DNA from: AWTP1-13 sp963827545
GTDB lineage: Bacteria; Pseudomonadota; Alphaproteobacteria; Rhizobiales; Hyphomicrobiaceae
Reading direction: 5' to 3'
DNA: 64,000 bases
Assembly (NCBI GenBank): GCA_963827545.1
Contig: CAWHBI010000046.1
Location: 62,001-126,000, forward strand
The notes beneath the pieces were generated by a model, which saw only the letters and a program-made list of their open reading frames with translations, searched no databases and was not told the origin of the DNA. Shown piece by piece: positions 29,089 to 38,979 of this stretch (positions are counted from its first letter, which is position 1; the number at the start of each line of letters is the position of its first letter). A program made the position numbers and the translations under genes.

Positions 29089-29237
29089 TCCCTCTCCCCG
29101 CGTGCGGGGAGAGGGTCATGGCGGAGCCATGCCTCCGGCATGAGGTGAGGGGCGGACAAAGATCGGCCCGAGCCTCTGTGCCGCCCCTCACCCTAACCCT
29201 CTCCCCATTCTGAAGAAGAATGGGGAGAGGGAACGAG
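29089..29237. repeat. Long CCCTCTCCCC dispersed repeat, copy 1
   Basis: Nested inverted repeats: a CCCTCTCCCCGCGTGCGGGG hairpin, GTCATGGCGGAGCCATGCC, a GAGGTGAGGGGCGG/CCGCCCCTCACC arm, then CCCTCTCCCCATTC/GAATGGGGAGAGGG. The second copy, 48031-48180, shares all four parts. Together they fill the gap before the minus-strand gene ending at 29241. Confidence 0.85.
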
Positions 29238-29240
29238 TGC

Positions 29241-30036
29241 TCACCAGAGGTTCACGCGCAGGCCGACGCGGACCTGGTGCTCCCACTGGGAGCCGATGTC
29301 GACCCTGCTGACATCGCCGTTTGACAGGGTGGTCGTAACCTCGCCGCCATCCATGTACAGAGCGCGGTAGCCGACATCCAAGGCCCAGGCATGGTCCCGC
29401 GCGATGGTGACGCCTGCCATCAACGCGGCTGCCAGGCCGAAGTTGGTATCTCCGCTGCGCGCCCGGAGCTGGCGGTGCCGCCCGGAATCTCCGTCGTCAC
29501 ATGCGTGCGCTCGATGTCGTTGTAGACGAAGCCGAACGCCTGCGCCGAGGTAGGGCGAGAACGAGCCGCGCGGCAGCATATCCCAGTAGCCGTTGATGAG
29601 AACGACGGTGCCGCGCAGCTTCGACCCTTTCCCTGACTGTTCCGGTATCGGCCGCGTCGGTGTAGGTCGCAGTCGCGTTGACGTCCTTGCTCGCCGCGAA
29701 AATCGAGGGTGATGTCGCCGCGCAGGTGTGGGGTCATGTACGCTCCAGCACCGATGCCACCGAAGAACACGTCGTCCGTGCTTGACGCTGCGACTGGAGA
29801 AGGCCGACGCACGGCGGCGTGCCATAGACCGCGCCGCTCTCCGAAAACGATGGATCGCCGGCGAAGCCCCAGCCGATGTCGCCGCGCAGGTAGTAGGTGA
29901 AGCCTTCGGGGATGGGCACCGGCGCCGGCACTGGGATGGGCGCAGGGATGTTGCGCTGTCCATAGCCATTGGCGAGCGCCGGGCCGCTGGCGATGAGCGC
30001 GACGGCGAGGCCGAGAAGGCCTGCGAGCTTGTTCAT
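29241..30036 (-). pseudogene. Outer-membrane beta-barrel protein, several frameshifts
   Basis: A minus-strand gene of about 260 codons broken into at least five frame segments. From ATG 30036: signal peptide MNKLAGLLGLAVALIASGPALA then a barrel start (YYLRGDIGWGFAGD). Further pieces read GGIGAGAYMTPHLRGDITLDF, KDVNATATYTDAADTG, VVLINGYWDML, YNDIERTHVTTEI and SGDTNFGLAAALMAGVTIARDHAWALDVGYRALYMDGG to a C-terminal VGLRVNLW (terminal aromatic, usual for porin-like barrels). It resembles small Omp25/OmpW-type proteins. All pieces are well preserved, so dense indel errors and true decay are both possible. Confidence 0.75.
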
Positions 30037-30418
30037 GGTTGTCGATCCCCCTGATCGCCTACAGCGGCGCGATGCGCGCTTGCAGCGATGTCCCCACGAC
30101 ATGCGAGCTTTGGTGTCGGCCGGAAGAGCGGCAGGGCGCCAATTCCACCGGTGCGACCTTCCTCGGCAGGCCGGCGCGGCCTGCCGCTACGCACGGCGAC
30201 ATGTGGCGGGGTGACCGACCCGGCGGCAGGGCCGCGCGGGTGGTCTGCCCTCGTCTCACGGGCACAGAAGCAGGTCGCCCCGCCCCGGCCCTAATTCGTG
30301 GCGTGCGCGCCAGCCCCGGCCATACGGGCAACCACGAGTTGCGCGCACACGTGTTCACCGGGAGGATTGCCGAGAAGACTTAAGATGCAGTTAACGGCTG
30401 GGTCGATATGGGCGATCC

Positions 30419-30547
30419 ACCCGTCATCCCGGCCCAGCGATTGCGCTCGTGCGCAATCGCGCCGAGCCGGGATCTGCCGCGCGCGGTGTCCCTTTTTGCA
30501 GATCCCGGACAGCCTCGCTGTGCTCGGCTTGCGGGTATGACGGGTGG
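30419..30547. repeat. Dispersed palindromic element, shorter copy F
   Basis: ACCCGTCATCCCGGCCCAGCG at the left and GCGGGTATGACGGGTGG at the right frame a shortened copy with both internal GATCTGCC/GCAGATCC words. It is close to the stop of the gene at 30565. The adjoining 30037-30418 gap contains no gene I can support. Confidence 0.8.
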
Positions 30548-30564
30548 AAAGTGGGGGCGCGTCC

Positions 30565-31089
30565 TCATTTGGCGATGACGGTGAACGAGTTGAGCAGGCG
30601 GGCGGTGTCGGCGCTCTGCTCGATGCCGGGCCGGCCGATGGCGAGCACGAGATAGAGCCAGTCGCCCAGCAGGACGAAGCGGGCTCTCGCGGTGTTGCCT
30701 TCCCCGCACCTGTCGAGGATGACCTCGCGCGCCACCGCGCCCGGAAAGGGGAAATCGCGGGCGTCGCGCAGGGCGCACTTGCCGGCGTTGCGGAGACCGT
30801 CGATGGCCGCCCGCAGCAGGACATCGGCAGGGTACTTGGCGCGAACGCCCGGCTGGTAAAGCGTGGCCTGGCCCAGATACTCGGTGCCGGCGTCGTCCCG
30901 GGCCGTGCGCTGGATGCCGCGCACCCGCTGCGGCGAGGACGGCAACTCCTTCGCGGTCGGGACCGCGGGAAATTCAACCGCGAAGCCTTCGTCGGGATAG
31001 CGATACTGTTTCCACTCGTCGGCGGCGGCCGTTCCGGCGACGGATGCGCCTGCAACAAGGACGGCCAAGGCGCGATTAGCCAAGTGCAT
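30565..31089 (-). CDS. Exported protein of unknown function
   Basis: A 174-residue protein with a clear signal peptide (MHLANRALAVLVAGASVAGTAAA, mature start near DEWKQYRYPDEG). The mature domain has the order expected of small periplasmic stress-type folds: FAVEFPAVPTAKEL, VLLRAAIDGLRNAGKC, ARFVLLGDWLYLVLAIG and LLNSFTVIAK. Two cysteines (GKCALRDA and LDRCGEG) could form a disulfide. I do not recognise the family firmly. The ATG at 31089 is chosen because the signal peptide starts there; a longer frame would begin at 31164. Confidence 0.7.
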   Translation of the reverse strand: MHLANRALAVLVAGASVAGTAAADEWKQYRYPDEGFAVEFPAVPTAKELPSSPQRVRGIQRTARDDAGTEYLGQATLYQPGVRAKYPADVLLRAAIDGLRNAGKCALRDARDFPFPGAVAREVILDRCGEGNTARARFVLLGDWLYLVLAIGRPGIEQSADTARLLNSFTVIAK

Positions 31090-31140
31090 GGCAGCCGTCC
31101 CAATGTTATCGACGACACCCACGCTAGCAGATCGTCGACG

Positions 31141-31341
31141 CAACCACACTGGATCGAGGAACACGCCGAGCGCCAGCTGTGGGAGCTGCGCATGAGGGGC
31201 AAAGACGGCATTGCCCGCGCCCTCTACGTGACCGCCAGCGGCCAGCGCATCGTGGTCGTGCGGGTCTTCACGAAAAAGACACAGAAGACCCCGCCGCGTG
31301 AAATCAAACTGGCCCTGAAGCGGGCCGAGGAGGTCACATGA
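31141..31341 (+). pseudogene. RelE/HigB-type toxin, N-terminally truncated
   Basis: The sequence from IEEHAERQLWELRMRGKDGI onward (ARALYVTASGQRIVVVRVFTKKTQKTPPREIKLALKRAEEV) is unmistakably the C-terminal 60 residues of a phage-derived Gp49/HigB-like toxin. The roughly 45-residue N-terminal helical part is absent: no in-frame start codon exists before ATG 31191, and upstream sequence belongs to the divergent exported-protein gene. The stop overlaps the antitoxin start (ATGA). The toxin is likely inactive unless sequence is missing here. Confidence 0.7.
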
Positions 31342-31652
31342 GCAAGAGGCCCAAGAAGCTGCGCAAGTTCATCCCAGTTGAGGAGGCGATCGCGCGCTGG
31401 CGGAAGGACCCGGCGTTCATGAAGGAGTATGACGCGCTGGAGGAGGAGTTCGCTCTGATCAGAGAGATCATCAAGGCGCGCGCCGCGGCTGGCCTCACGC
31501 AGGCGCAGCTCGCCAAGCGCATGAAGACCACGCAGGGGGCGATCGCACGCCTGGAGAGCGGCACGCCTTTGCCATCGACCCGCACGCTCAAGCGCTTCGC
31601 CAAGGCGACCGGGCACCGGCTCAAGATCAGCTTCGAGCCTGTCAACCCATAG
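31338..31652 (+). CDS. XRE-family antitoxin (HigA-like)
   Basis: A 104-residue protein with a C-terminal Cro/C1-type helix-turn-helix (about 55-90: GLTQAQLAKRMKTTQGAIAR LESGTPLPS). The N-terminal half is charged, with YDALEEEFALIREIIKA. This is the usual architecture of antitoxins paired downstream of Gp49/HigB-like toxins, and its start overlaps the toxin stop by four bases. It probably also represses its own promoter. The gene is intact though the toxin is truncated. Confidence 0.88.
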   Translation: MSKRPKKLRKFIPVEEAIARWRKDPAFMKEYDALEEEFALIREIIKARAAAGLTQAQLAKRMKTTQGAIARLESGTPLPSTRTLKRFAKATGHRLKISFEPVNP

Positions 31653-31792
31653 GACCTCGACCGCGGCCCGCCAACAGTCCACGCCGTCCGGCTGAATAGC
31701 TCAAATGGCGGACACCAGGCGCTGCGGTGGCGGCTCGTTGTCGAAGCGCGGACTTGCCCACCATCTTTCTCCTCGCTGCCCACCGTGCTAGG

Positions 31793-31982
31793 TAATACTG
31801 AGCGGCCTATCCTTCCACCCGTCGTCCCGGCCCAGCGATCGCGCTTGAAGCGCGAATCGCGCAGAGCCGGGATCTGCGGCAAGCGGTGTCCGTGCGGCGG
31901 ATCCCGGATAGTCTCGCCCCGGCTCGGAGGCCGGGGCTCGGCTTCCGGGATGACGGGTGGATTCATTAGCTCGGCGGTATAA
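31793..31982. repeat. Dispersed palindromic element, copy D
   Basis: Full-length copy from TAATACTGAGCGGCC to GCTCGGCGGTATAA, ending 29 bp before the MazE-like gene. Together with copies A-C it defines the family ends as imperfect terminal inverted repeats. The rest of the 31653-32011 gap shows no gene. Confidence 0.88.
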
Positions 31983-32011
31983 CATGTAACCACTGAGCAC
32001 CGGAGACGTTC

Positions 32012-32233
32012 ATGGCAGGAGCCGGGCAATCCAGCGCGCGCGACAAGGTGCGACGGTACCGGGCACGGCTGCGCCGGCAGGGCCTGCGCCCGATCCAAAT
32101 CTGGGTGCCTGACGTGCGCAGCGCTCGCTTCGCCGCCGAGGCGCATCGCCAGTCGCTGGCCGTCGCCAGGAGCCGCCGCGCCAAGGCGGACCAGGAGTTC
32201 ATCGACGCAATCTCCGACGGTGACGGGGAATGA
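32012..32233 (+). CDS. MazE-like antitoxin (DUF3018)
   Basis: A 73-residue basic protein of the DUF3018 family, annotated as an antitoxin MazE family: RDKVRRYRARLRRQGLRPIQ IWVPDVRS, then AEAHRQSLAVARSRRAKADQEFIDAI. The N-terminal segment probably binds DNA as a ribbon or short helix, and the C-terminal acidic end binds toxin. It overlaps the toxin gene by ATGA. It looks intact and is paired with a frameshifted MazF-like gene. Confidence 0.82.
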   Translation: MAGAGQSSARDKVRRYRARLRRQGLRPIQIWVPDVRSARFAAEAHRQSLAVARSRRAKADQEFIDAISDGDGE

Positions 32234-32567
32234 AGCGCGGTGAAATCTGGACCGTCTCCGGTGGCCAGGGCTATGCCGGCAAGCCGCGACCCGCCGTCAT
32301 CATCCAGGACGACCGCTTCGACGCCACCGCTTCGATCACCATCTGCGCGTTCACCACCGATCCGACCGCGCCTTGTTTCGAGTGGCGGTCGAGCCGAGCA
32401 CGGCGAACGGGCTCAAGGCCCCGTCCCGACTGATGGCGGACAAGATCACGACGGTGGCAAGAACTAGGCTCGGCACCCGCATCGGCCGCCTCGACGACGA
32501 GGACATGTTGCGGCTCAATCGGGCCGTGCTGGTGTTCTTTGGCCTGGCCAGCCCGCGAGCGGCTTAG
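32230..32567 (+). pseudogene. MazF/PemK-type toxin, frameshifted
   Basis: The N-terminal half is a clean MazF start: MKRGEIWTVSGGQGYAGKPR PAVIIQDDRFDATASITICAFTTDPTAP. A base is missing near 32372, after which the other frame reads LFRVAVEPSTANGLKAPSRLMADKITTV to a normal C-terminus ending SPRAA. Restoring it gives a 112-residue endoribonuclease-type protein. The upstream antitoxin overlaps by four bases. Either the toxin is inactivated or the sequence has an error. Confidence 0.82.
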
Positions 32568-32643
32568 CCAATATCAACGGCTGCCCTGCCAATTGATCGC
32601 TCGTCTCCCGGTTCGAGCGCGGTGCGGCGGTTGCGCTGTCGAC

Positions 32644-34000
<1,357 letters not shown>

Positions 34001-34177
34001 CGGAAGCCTCGCAGGGCTCGTTGCAGTTTGCGACAATCCCAGAATGCAGGACGCGAGTTGCAGAAGCAAAGGCTCGGTCCCGTGCTGGCGATCATTATGC
34101 CGCGGCGGGCGATCGGGCCAGCATCAAATGCTGTAAGCAAAAATTGCTCCACATTGACAAGGGGGCGGCCGGCGGCG

Positions 34178-35251
34178 CTAGCCGCCCGGCGGGCCGGCGG
34201 CCTGCGCCCCTTCCCACACGGCCAGCGCCTGGCGGGTGGCGGCGACGTCGTGGACGCGCACGACCTGCACGCCCTGGGCGGCGCCAAGCAGGGCGGCGGC
34301 GAGCGAGCCCGGCAGGCGCTCATCGGCCGCGGCGCCGGTGAGCTTGCCGATGAAGCTCTTGCGCGAGGCGCCCAGCAGGAGAGCACAGCCGAGCCCGTGG
34401 AAGATGCTTAATGCGCCGAGCAGGCTCAGGTTGTGGGCCAGCGTCTTGCCGAAGCCGATGCCGGGATCGACGATGAGACGCGCGCGCGGGATGCCGGCCG
34501 CCTCGCATGCGGCGATGCGGGCCTCGAGCATATCGTAAACGTCGAGCACGACGTCGCGGTAGGTGGGGTTGGCCTGCATGGTGCGCGGATCGCCCTGGGC
34601 ATGCATCAGGATAACCGGCAGGCCTGTCCGGGCGGCCACCTCCAGGCCTTTCGGGTCGTGGGTGAGGGCGGAGACGTCGTTGATCAGCCGGGCGCCGGCA
34701 GCGGCGGCCCTGCGCATCACCTCGGCATGGCGGGTGTCGATCGACAGCGGGACGCGCGCGCGTTTGGCCAGCGCTTCGATGACCGGCAGCACGCGCCGGC
34801 ATTCTTCGTCGAGGCCGATGGGCTCGGCGCCCGGCCGGGTCGATTCCCCGCCGATGTCGAGCATGTCGGCGCCCTCGGCCTCGAGCTGGAGGGCATGGGC
34901 GATGGCGGCTTCAGGTGCGAGGTAGCGGCCGCCGTCGGAGAAGCTGTCGGGCGTGACGTTGACGACGCCCATGATGCGGGGCCGGTCGAGCGTGAGCCCG
35001 GCGATGGCGGCGCGCGGCGCCTGCAGGCGCTGGAGCAAGGCCTGCCAGCCGCTTCCGGCTGCACCTGAGAGGAGCTCGCCGGCCGTGGCCATGCGGCGCT
35101 GGACGGCGTCGCCGTCGCGTTCGACGCACTCGGCAGCAGCAAACAGGAGATCAGGGCGGCCAGCGACGGCCAGCGACGGCTCGGCCCCGGCTGGGGGCGA
35201 GGTCACGCGGCCGACGGGGCGAATGTAGAGGCGTGCCGTCACATCGGACAC
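34178..35251 (-). CDS. folP: Dihydropteroate synthase
   Basis: A 357-residue enzyme joining p-aminobenzoate to hydroxymethyl-dihydropterin diphosphate in folate synthesis (sulfonamide target). Family signatures are IMGVVNVTPDSFSDGG, DMLDIGGESTRPGA, RLINDVSAL and VDPGIGFGKTLAHN, and the phosphate-binding SRKSF. A roughly 90-residue N-terminal extension without motifs precedes the barrel, as in several alphaproteobacterial versions. It lies upstream of glmM on the same strand, 177 bp apart, as expected for the ftsH-folP-glmM cluster, though ftsH is 5 kb away here. Confidence 0.95.
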   Translation of the reverse strand: MSDVTARLYIRPVGRVTSPPAGAEPSLAVAGRPDLLFAAAECVERDGDAVQRRMATAGELLSGAAGSGWQALLQRLQAPRAAIAGLTLDRPRIMGVVNVTPDSFSDGGRYLAPEAAIAHALQLEAEGADMLDIGGESTRPGAEPIGLDEECRRVLPVIEALAKRARVPLSIDTRHAEVMRRAAAAGARLINDVSALTHDPKGLEVAARTGLPVILMHAQGDPRTMQANPTYRDVVLDVYDMLEARIAACEAAGIPRARLIVDPGIGFGKTLAHNLSLLGALSIFHGLGCALLLGASRKSFIGKLTGAAADERLPGSLAAALLGAAQGVQVVRVHDVAATRQALAVWEGAQAAGPPGG

Positions 35252-35287
35252 CTGTTGGTTCAGCCCCGTCGCGGTCAGGGCCCGCGA

Positions 35288-36505
35288 TCAGGGCTCGGCA
35301 GTGCGGATGCCGGCGGGCCCGCCCTTGGTCTTGATGGTGCCGACCTTCTGCAGCGAGCGGCCCGTGAGCCCGGAGAAGCGCACGACCGTGATCTCCTCCT
35401 CCACCATGCATTGCACCAGCAGGGTGCGGCTGTTGGAGGACCAGGCAATGCCCTGGCACCACTTGCCGATGGGAAGCTCGCCCGCCTTGACGAGCTGGGT
35501 GCCGGTGCGGGTCCAGATCTGCAGGATGCCGCTCTCGTTGAAGAACGGCGAGTTCGGACGGCTTGTTGGTGCCGTTCATGACGGTGACGGCGACGTATTT
35601 TCCATCGGGTGAGATCTTGATGCCCTCAGGCGTCTGGCCAACGGTGTAGGTAACCACGACGCGCGGGGGATCGGCCTTGAGGTCGATGACGCTGATGGTG
35701 TCGGCGTCGCCGCCGCCAACGCCGATGTTGGCCACCACCGCCACCTCGCCCTTGGGCGTGATGTCGATGCCGTAGGGGCGCAGGCCGGCGGAAATCGACG
35801 CGCTTGGTCGGCCTCGACCTTGGTGCCCTCGATCGAGAGCACCACGATCTTGTTGTCGGCATCGAGGGTGACGAGCGCGCTCTTGCCGTCCGGGGCGAAA
35901 ACGATCCCGCTGGGGCCGGACTTCTCGCCACCGACGGTCACCTTGCCCGCCGCGGTCACGGTCGTGCCGGCGATGGTGAAGACGGAAACCGTCCCCTCGG
36001 CGCGATTGGCGACCAGCGCCAGCGTGCCGGCCTTGTTGATGGCGACGCCGGCGGCGCCCTTGCCGGCCTGCAGGGTGGCGATCACCTTGGGCGCCGGCGC
36101 GGGCCCCTTGGAGATGAGCTTCTTGAAGAAGCCGGGCTTGCAGCGGCGAGATGTCGATGACGGTGAGCTTGTCGTCGGGGATGGTCTTGGTGGGGTCGCG
36201 CCGGGTCGATCTGCTGAGCGGCGGCGACGAGCACGATCTCCTCTTTGGGCGAGATGGCCACGTTGCTGGGCGGGCCCACCACGCTGTTGGGCGACATCGA
36301 CCTCCGCCAGCACCTTGGGCGGCGAGGCCCGCAGGTCGATGAAGGATACGGTGTCGGGCGGCGGGCTCTTCACCACCTCGACCTTGCCATTGACGAGCTT
36401 GACCTTGGCATCGTTGGCCGAGACGGCGAGCTGCGCATAGGCTGCCGTCGTGGTTCCAACGGCGAGCACCACGGCCAGAACGGCCGCGCTCGTAAGACCC
36501 CTCAT
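35288..36505 (-). pseudogene. Exported YVTN-type beta-propeller, several frameshifts
   Basis: A minus-strand gene of about 400 codons. A signal peptide (MRGLTSAAVLAVVLAVGTTT AAYAQ) starts at ATG 36505, and propeller repeats read SFIDLRASPPKVLAEVD, ISPKEEIVLVAAAQQI, VAINKAGTLALVANRAEGTVSVF, IVFAPDGKSALVTLDADNKI, EGIKISPDGKYVAV and ends TKGGPAGIRTAEP at the stop 35288. Breaks occur near 36298, 36205, 36140, 35805 and 35560, so no single frame spans the gene. YVTN propellers are extracytoplasmic binding scaffolds. Clean repeats around the breaks suggest recent or artificial indels. Confidence 0.78.
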
Positions 36506-36612
36506 GCCGACCTCCCCCAAAAAATAGTGTTTGTTGTCCCAGAACAGGGCGGGCGACTTTAGCATCGCCCTCCGTTGCCCACCAAGCAAAACGGGGGTGT
36601 ATCGAATGCGGG

Positions 36613-37494
36613 CTACGCCTTTGGCCTCGCTGTCGTGGTGGCAATCCATATGCCGGCAAAGACGGCGATGAGACCAACGATCAGGTTCGGCGTGATCGGC
36701 TCGGCCACCAGCTGGGTGGCGAGCAGACCTGCCGCGATCGGGTTGACCGTCATGGTGTTGGCCACCCGGGTCGGCGTCGTCCTCTCCAGCGCCAGCACCC
36801 AGAGGATGAACGCGAGCGCGCCGCCGCCAACGCCAAGATAGATGCCGGCAATCCATTCGGGGGTGCCAAAGGTCCACACCACTGCGGCGCGGCCGGTCAA
36901 CGTCCCGACCAGGATGAGCGCCGCCGCGCCCGCGCCCATGCCGACCGTCAGATAGCCGAGCGCGCTCGATCTTTGGATAAAGGGGCGCGACCAGACGTTG
37001 TAGAACGCCATGCACAGGACCGCCCCGGTCATGATCAGCTCGCCTCGCCAGGCGCCGGAGGGTGCGGCCGAAAGACCCGACGAGAGCGCAACGAAGACGC
37101 CGAGCATGGCAATGACGACGCCTGCCGTCTTGCGCATGGTCAGGGGCTCGATGCCGAGCAGGGCGCCGACCGCCATGGTCTGCAGCGGCAGGGTCGACAG
37201 GGCGAGGCTTGCGCGAGCCGCGGTCGTGTAGCTGACGGCGATGTTGTAGAGGACGAAGAACAGTCCGAAGTAGGCAATTCCGAGGGTGACAACGCCGGCC
37301 CAGTCGCTGCGCTGCGGCCAGCGCACGCGCAGGAGGAGCGCCGCAGGCAATACGCACAGGAAGCCGATCCCCCATCGCAGAATGGCGAGCGTAACGGGGT
37401 CGGCACTGCCGACGAGATAGCGCGTCACGGCTGCGGCCGTCCCGCCAAGGCAGCTCGACACGACCGCAATCAGGACCCCGACCGTCTCGCTCAT
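36613..37494 (-). CDS. DMT-superfamily (EamA) exporter
   Basis: A 293-residue drug/metabolite transporter with two EamA repeats and about ten membrane helices (from VGVLIAVVSSCLGGTAAAVTR to VGLIAVFAGIWIATT). Helix-end features such as LALSTLPLQTMAVGALLG and RVANTMTVNPIAAGL are typical. Such proteins export amino acids, nucleosides or toxic metabolites; the substrate cannot be told. It is divergent from an XRE regulator that starts 54 bp away, so regulation by that protein is plausible. Confidence 0.9.
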   Translation of the reverse strand: MSETVGVLIAVVSSCLGGTAAAVTRYLVGSADPVTLAILRWGIGFLCVLPAALLLRVRWPQRSDWAGVVTLGIAYFGLFFVLYNIAVSYTTAARASLALSTLPLQTMAVGALLGIEPLTMRKTAGVVIAMLGVFVALSSGLSAAPSGAWRGELIMTGAVLCMAFYNVWSRPFIQRSSALGYLTVGMGAGAAALILVGTLTGRAAVVWTFGTPEWIAGIYLGVGGGALAFILWVLALERTTPTRVANTMTVNPIAAGLLATQLVAEPITPNLIVGLIAVFAGIWIATTTARPKA

Positions 37495-37548
37495 TGGCTT
37501 ATCCCGTGTGCTGTCAGGAAGAGATGTGCGATCTTGTCGATTGGGGTC

Positions 37549-38412
37549 ATGTCAGCAACTACCTCGCAGGTACTCATGCGGGTACTCATGAAGAGGCAGC
37601 CGAGCTTTGCCGCCAGGCTCAAGTGGTGGCGGGAGCACCGGGGACTGTCGCAGCTCGAGCTGTCGGGCCGGGCCGAGATATCGCAGCGCCACCTGAGCTT
37701 CCTGGAGCTGGGCCGGGCCTCGCCCAGTCGCCACATGGTGCTGCGGCTCGCGGAGGCCCTCGGCGTCCCCCTGCGGCAGCACAATGCCCTGCTGCTGGCT
37801 GCCGGCTTCGCCCCGGCGTGGCGCGAGACGGAGCTCGGCGCGCCGGAGCTCGCGCACATCGCGAGCGCGGTCGACTACATGCTGGCGCATCAGGAGCCCT
37901 ATCCCGCCGTAGCCGTCGACGGGCGCTGGAACCTCATCAAGGCCAACGGCGCGGCGGTGCGGCTGGTGGAGTTCCTGGTCGGGCCGTTGCCTCCCGGCGA
38001 ACCGGTCAATCTCGCCGATGCCCTGGTCGCGCCGGACGTGCTGCGGCCCTTCCTGGTGAACTGGGCGGAGGTGGTGCGCTACTTCATCCGCAGCGTGGAG
38101 GCGGACGCGGCCGCCGACGGCAGCGAGGAGACGGGCGCGCTGCTGACAAGGCTGCTGGCCTACAAAGGCGTGCGATCGGCCATCAAGAGCCCCATGCCCG
38201 AACCGGCGGGCGGCCCGGTGCTGGCGATGCATTTCCGCAAGGGCGAGACGAGGCTGGCCCTGTTCACGACCATTGCGACGCTCGGGACGCCCCAGGACGT
38301 CACGGCCCAGGAGCTTCGAGTGGAGAGCTTCTTCCCCTTGGACGAGGCGACGGCAGTGGTGCTTCGTGCCTGGGCGGCAAAGGCCAGATCAGTAGGGCGC
38401 AATAAGCGGTAG
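37549..38412 (+). CDS. XRE regulator with MmyB-like sensor domain
   Basis: A 287-residue regulator: helix-turn-helix (about 25-75; FAARLKWWREHRGLSQLELS, ISQRHLSFLELGRASPSR) and an MmyB-like C-terminal sensor (EPYPAVAVDGRWNLIKANGA, PGEPVNLADALVAPDVLRPF). This architecture is widespread, with ligands possibly fatty acids. The start at ATG 37549 is taken; further ATGs at 37576 and 37588 follow two copies of GTACTCATG. It is divergent from the DMT exporter. The last six residues and stop come from a GTAGGGCGC repeat. Confidence 0.88.
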   Translation: MSATTSQVLMRVLMKRQPSFAARLKWWREHRGLSQLELSGRAEISQRHLSFLELGRASPSRHMVLRLAEALGVPLRQHNALLLAAGFAPAWRETELGAPELAHIASAVDYMLAHQEPYPAVAVDGRWNLIKANGAAVRLVEFLVGPLPPGEPVNLADALVAPDVLRPFLVNWAEVVRYFIRSVEADAAADGSEETGALLTRLLAYKGVRSAIKSPMPEPAGGPVLAMHFRKGETRLALFTTIATLGTPQDVTAQELRVESFFPLDEATAVVLRAWAAKARSVGRNKR

Positions 38413-38491
38413 CGCATTGCGCCGATGCACCCTCGCCAGTCGACGTGCCCGACAATCGGCGCAATGCGGCTGTCGCCTTATTGCGCCCTAC
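38392..38491. repeat. GTAGGGCGCAATAAG palindromic repeat
   Basis: Arms GTAGGGCGCAATAAGCG (38392-38408) and CGCCTTATTGCGCCCTAC (38474-38491), with a nested GCGCATTGCGCCG/CGGCGCAATGCG pair inside. A widespread proteobacterial type. It begins inside the last codons of the XRE regulator and provides its TAG stop. Confidence 0.85.
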
Positions 38492-38515
38492 GGCAAAAGC
38501 CGCCGCCAACCACTT

Positions 38516-38908
38516 TCAGCCGCCGGATTTGTTAACTCCGAAGACGATCAGAATGAGCGCGGCCGCCATGAGCATCCAGCCAGGATGACGGCCACGCGTC
38601 CCCCAAAGGTTGCCGAGGGCGCCATACAGATAGAGGCTGCCGACGAACAGGCCAGTCGCGAGTCTGGCGTCCTGCCCGAACCAGTTTGCGGCGGCGATCA
38701 AGGCGAGTCCGCCGAGAAACCAGCTGATCGTGCTGAAATGCAAGAGCAGCGGCACGAGCCTTCTGATCGGAGCGGTCATGCGCTTGTCCGCGAGAGAAAA
38801 CTCCTCGAACGGTCTGACCATGAGCCGTTGGGTCAGAATGCCATGAACCACCGCCACGCAGCTTCCGATGACCCCAGCCATTGCCAAGGCAGCGTCTTGC
38901 CAGTTCAT
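38516..38908 (-). CDS. Small integral membrane protein
   Basis: A 130-residue protein with four predicted membrane helices (ALAMAGVIGSCVAVVHGIL; RLVPLLLHFSTISWFLGGLA; LATGLFVGSLYLYGALGNLW; MLMAAALILIVFGV). I do not recognise a family of known function. It starts at ATG 38908 (or 38914). It is divergent from a tetR gene, with two copies of a palindromic site in the gap, so it is probably the main target of that regulator. Confidence 0.75.
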   Translation of the reverse strand: MNWQDAALAMAGVIGSCVAVVHGILTQRLMVRPFEEFSLADKRMTAPIRRLVPLLLHFSTISWFLGGLALIAAANWFGQDARLATGLFVGSLYLYGALGNLWGTRGRHPGWMLMAAALILIVFGVNKSGG

Positions 38909-38910
38909 GA

Positions 38911-38928
38911 CCATACACCTCTGTATGG
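38911..38928. promoter_or_regulatory. Putative TetR operator 1
   Basis: Palindrome CCATACACCTCTGTATGG with 7-bp perfect arms, lying just before the small membrane protein's start. It matches the second site in 14 of 17 positions. Confidence 0.65.
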
Positions 38929-38956
38929 AGATATGGCGTGCCAATTGGCTGGAGTC

Positions 38957-38973
38957 AATACACTTGTGTATGG
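38957..38973. promoter_or_regulatory. Putative TetR operator 2
   Basis: AATACACTTGTGTATGG, with ATACAC/GTGTAT arms, 7 bp before the tetR start codon. Forty-five base pairs separate equivalent positions of the two sites, which suits two dimers bound on nearby faces of the DNA. Confidence 0.65.
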
Positions 38974-38979
38974 TAGGCC

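Noticed and set aside
30059..30358. A 99-codon minus-strand frame in the gap upstream of the beta-barrel gene.
   Set aside because: Arginine- and proline-rich, no ribosome site, no family; composition matches a shadow frame of non-coding DNA.
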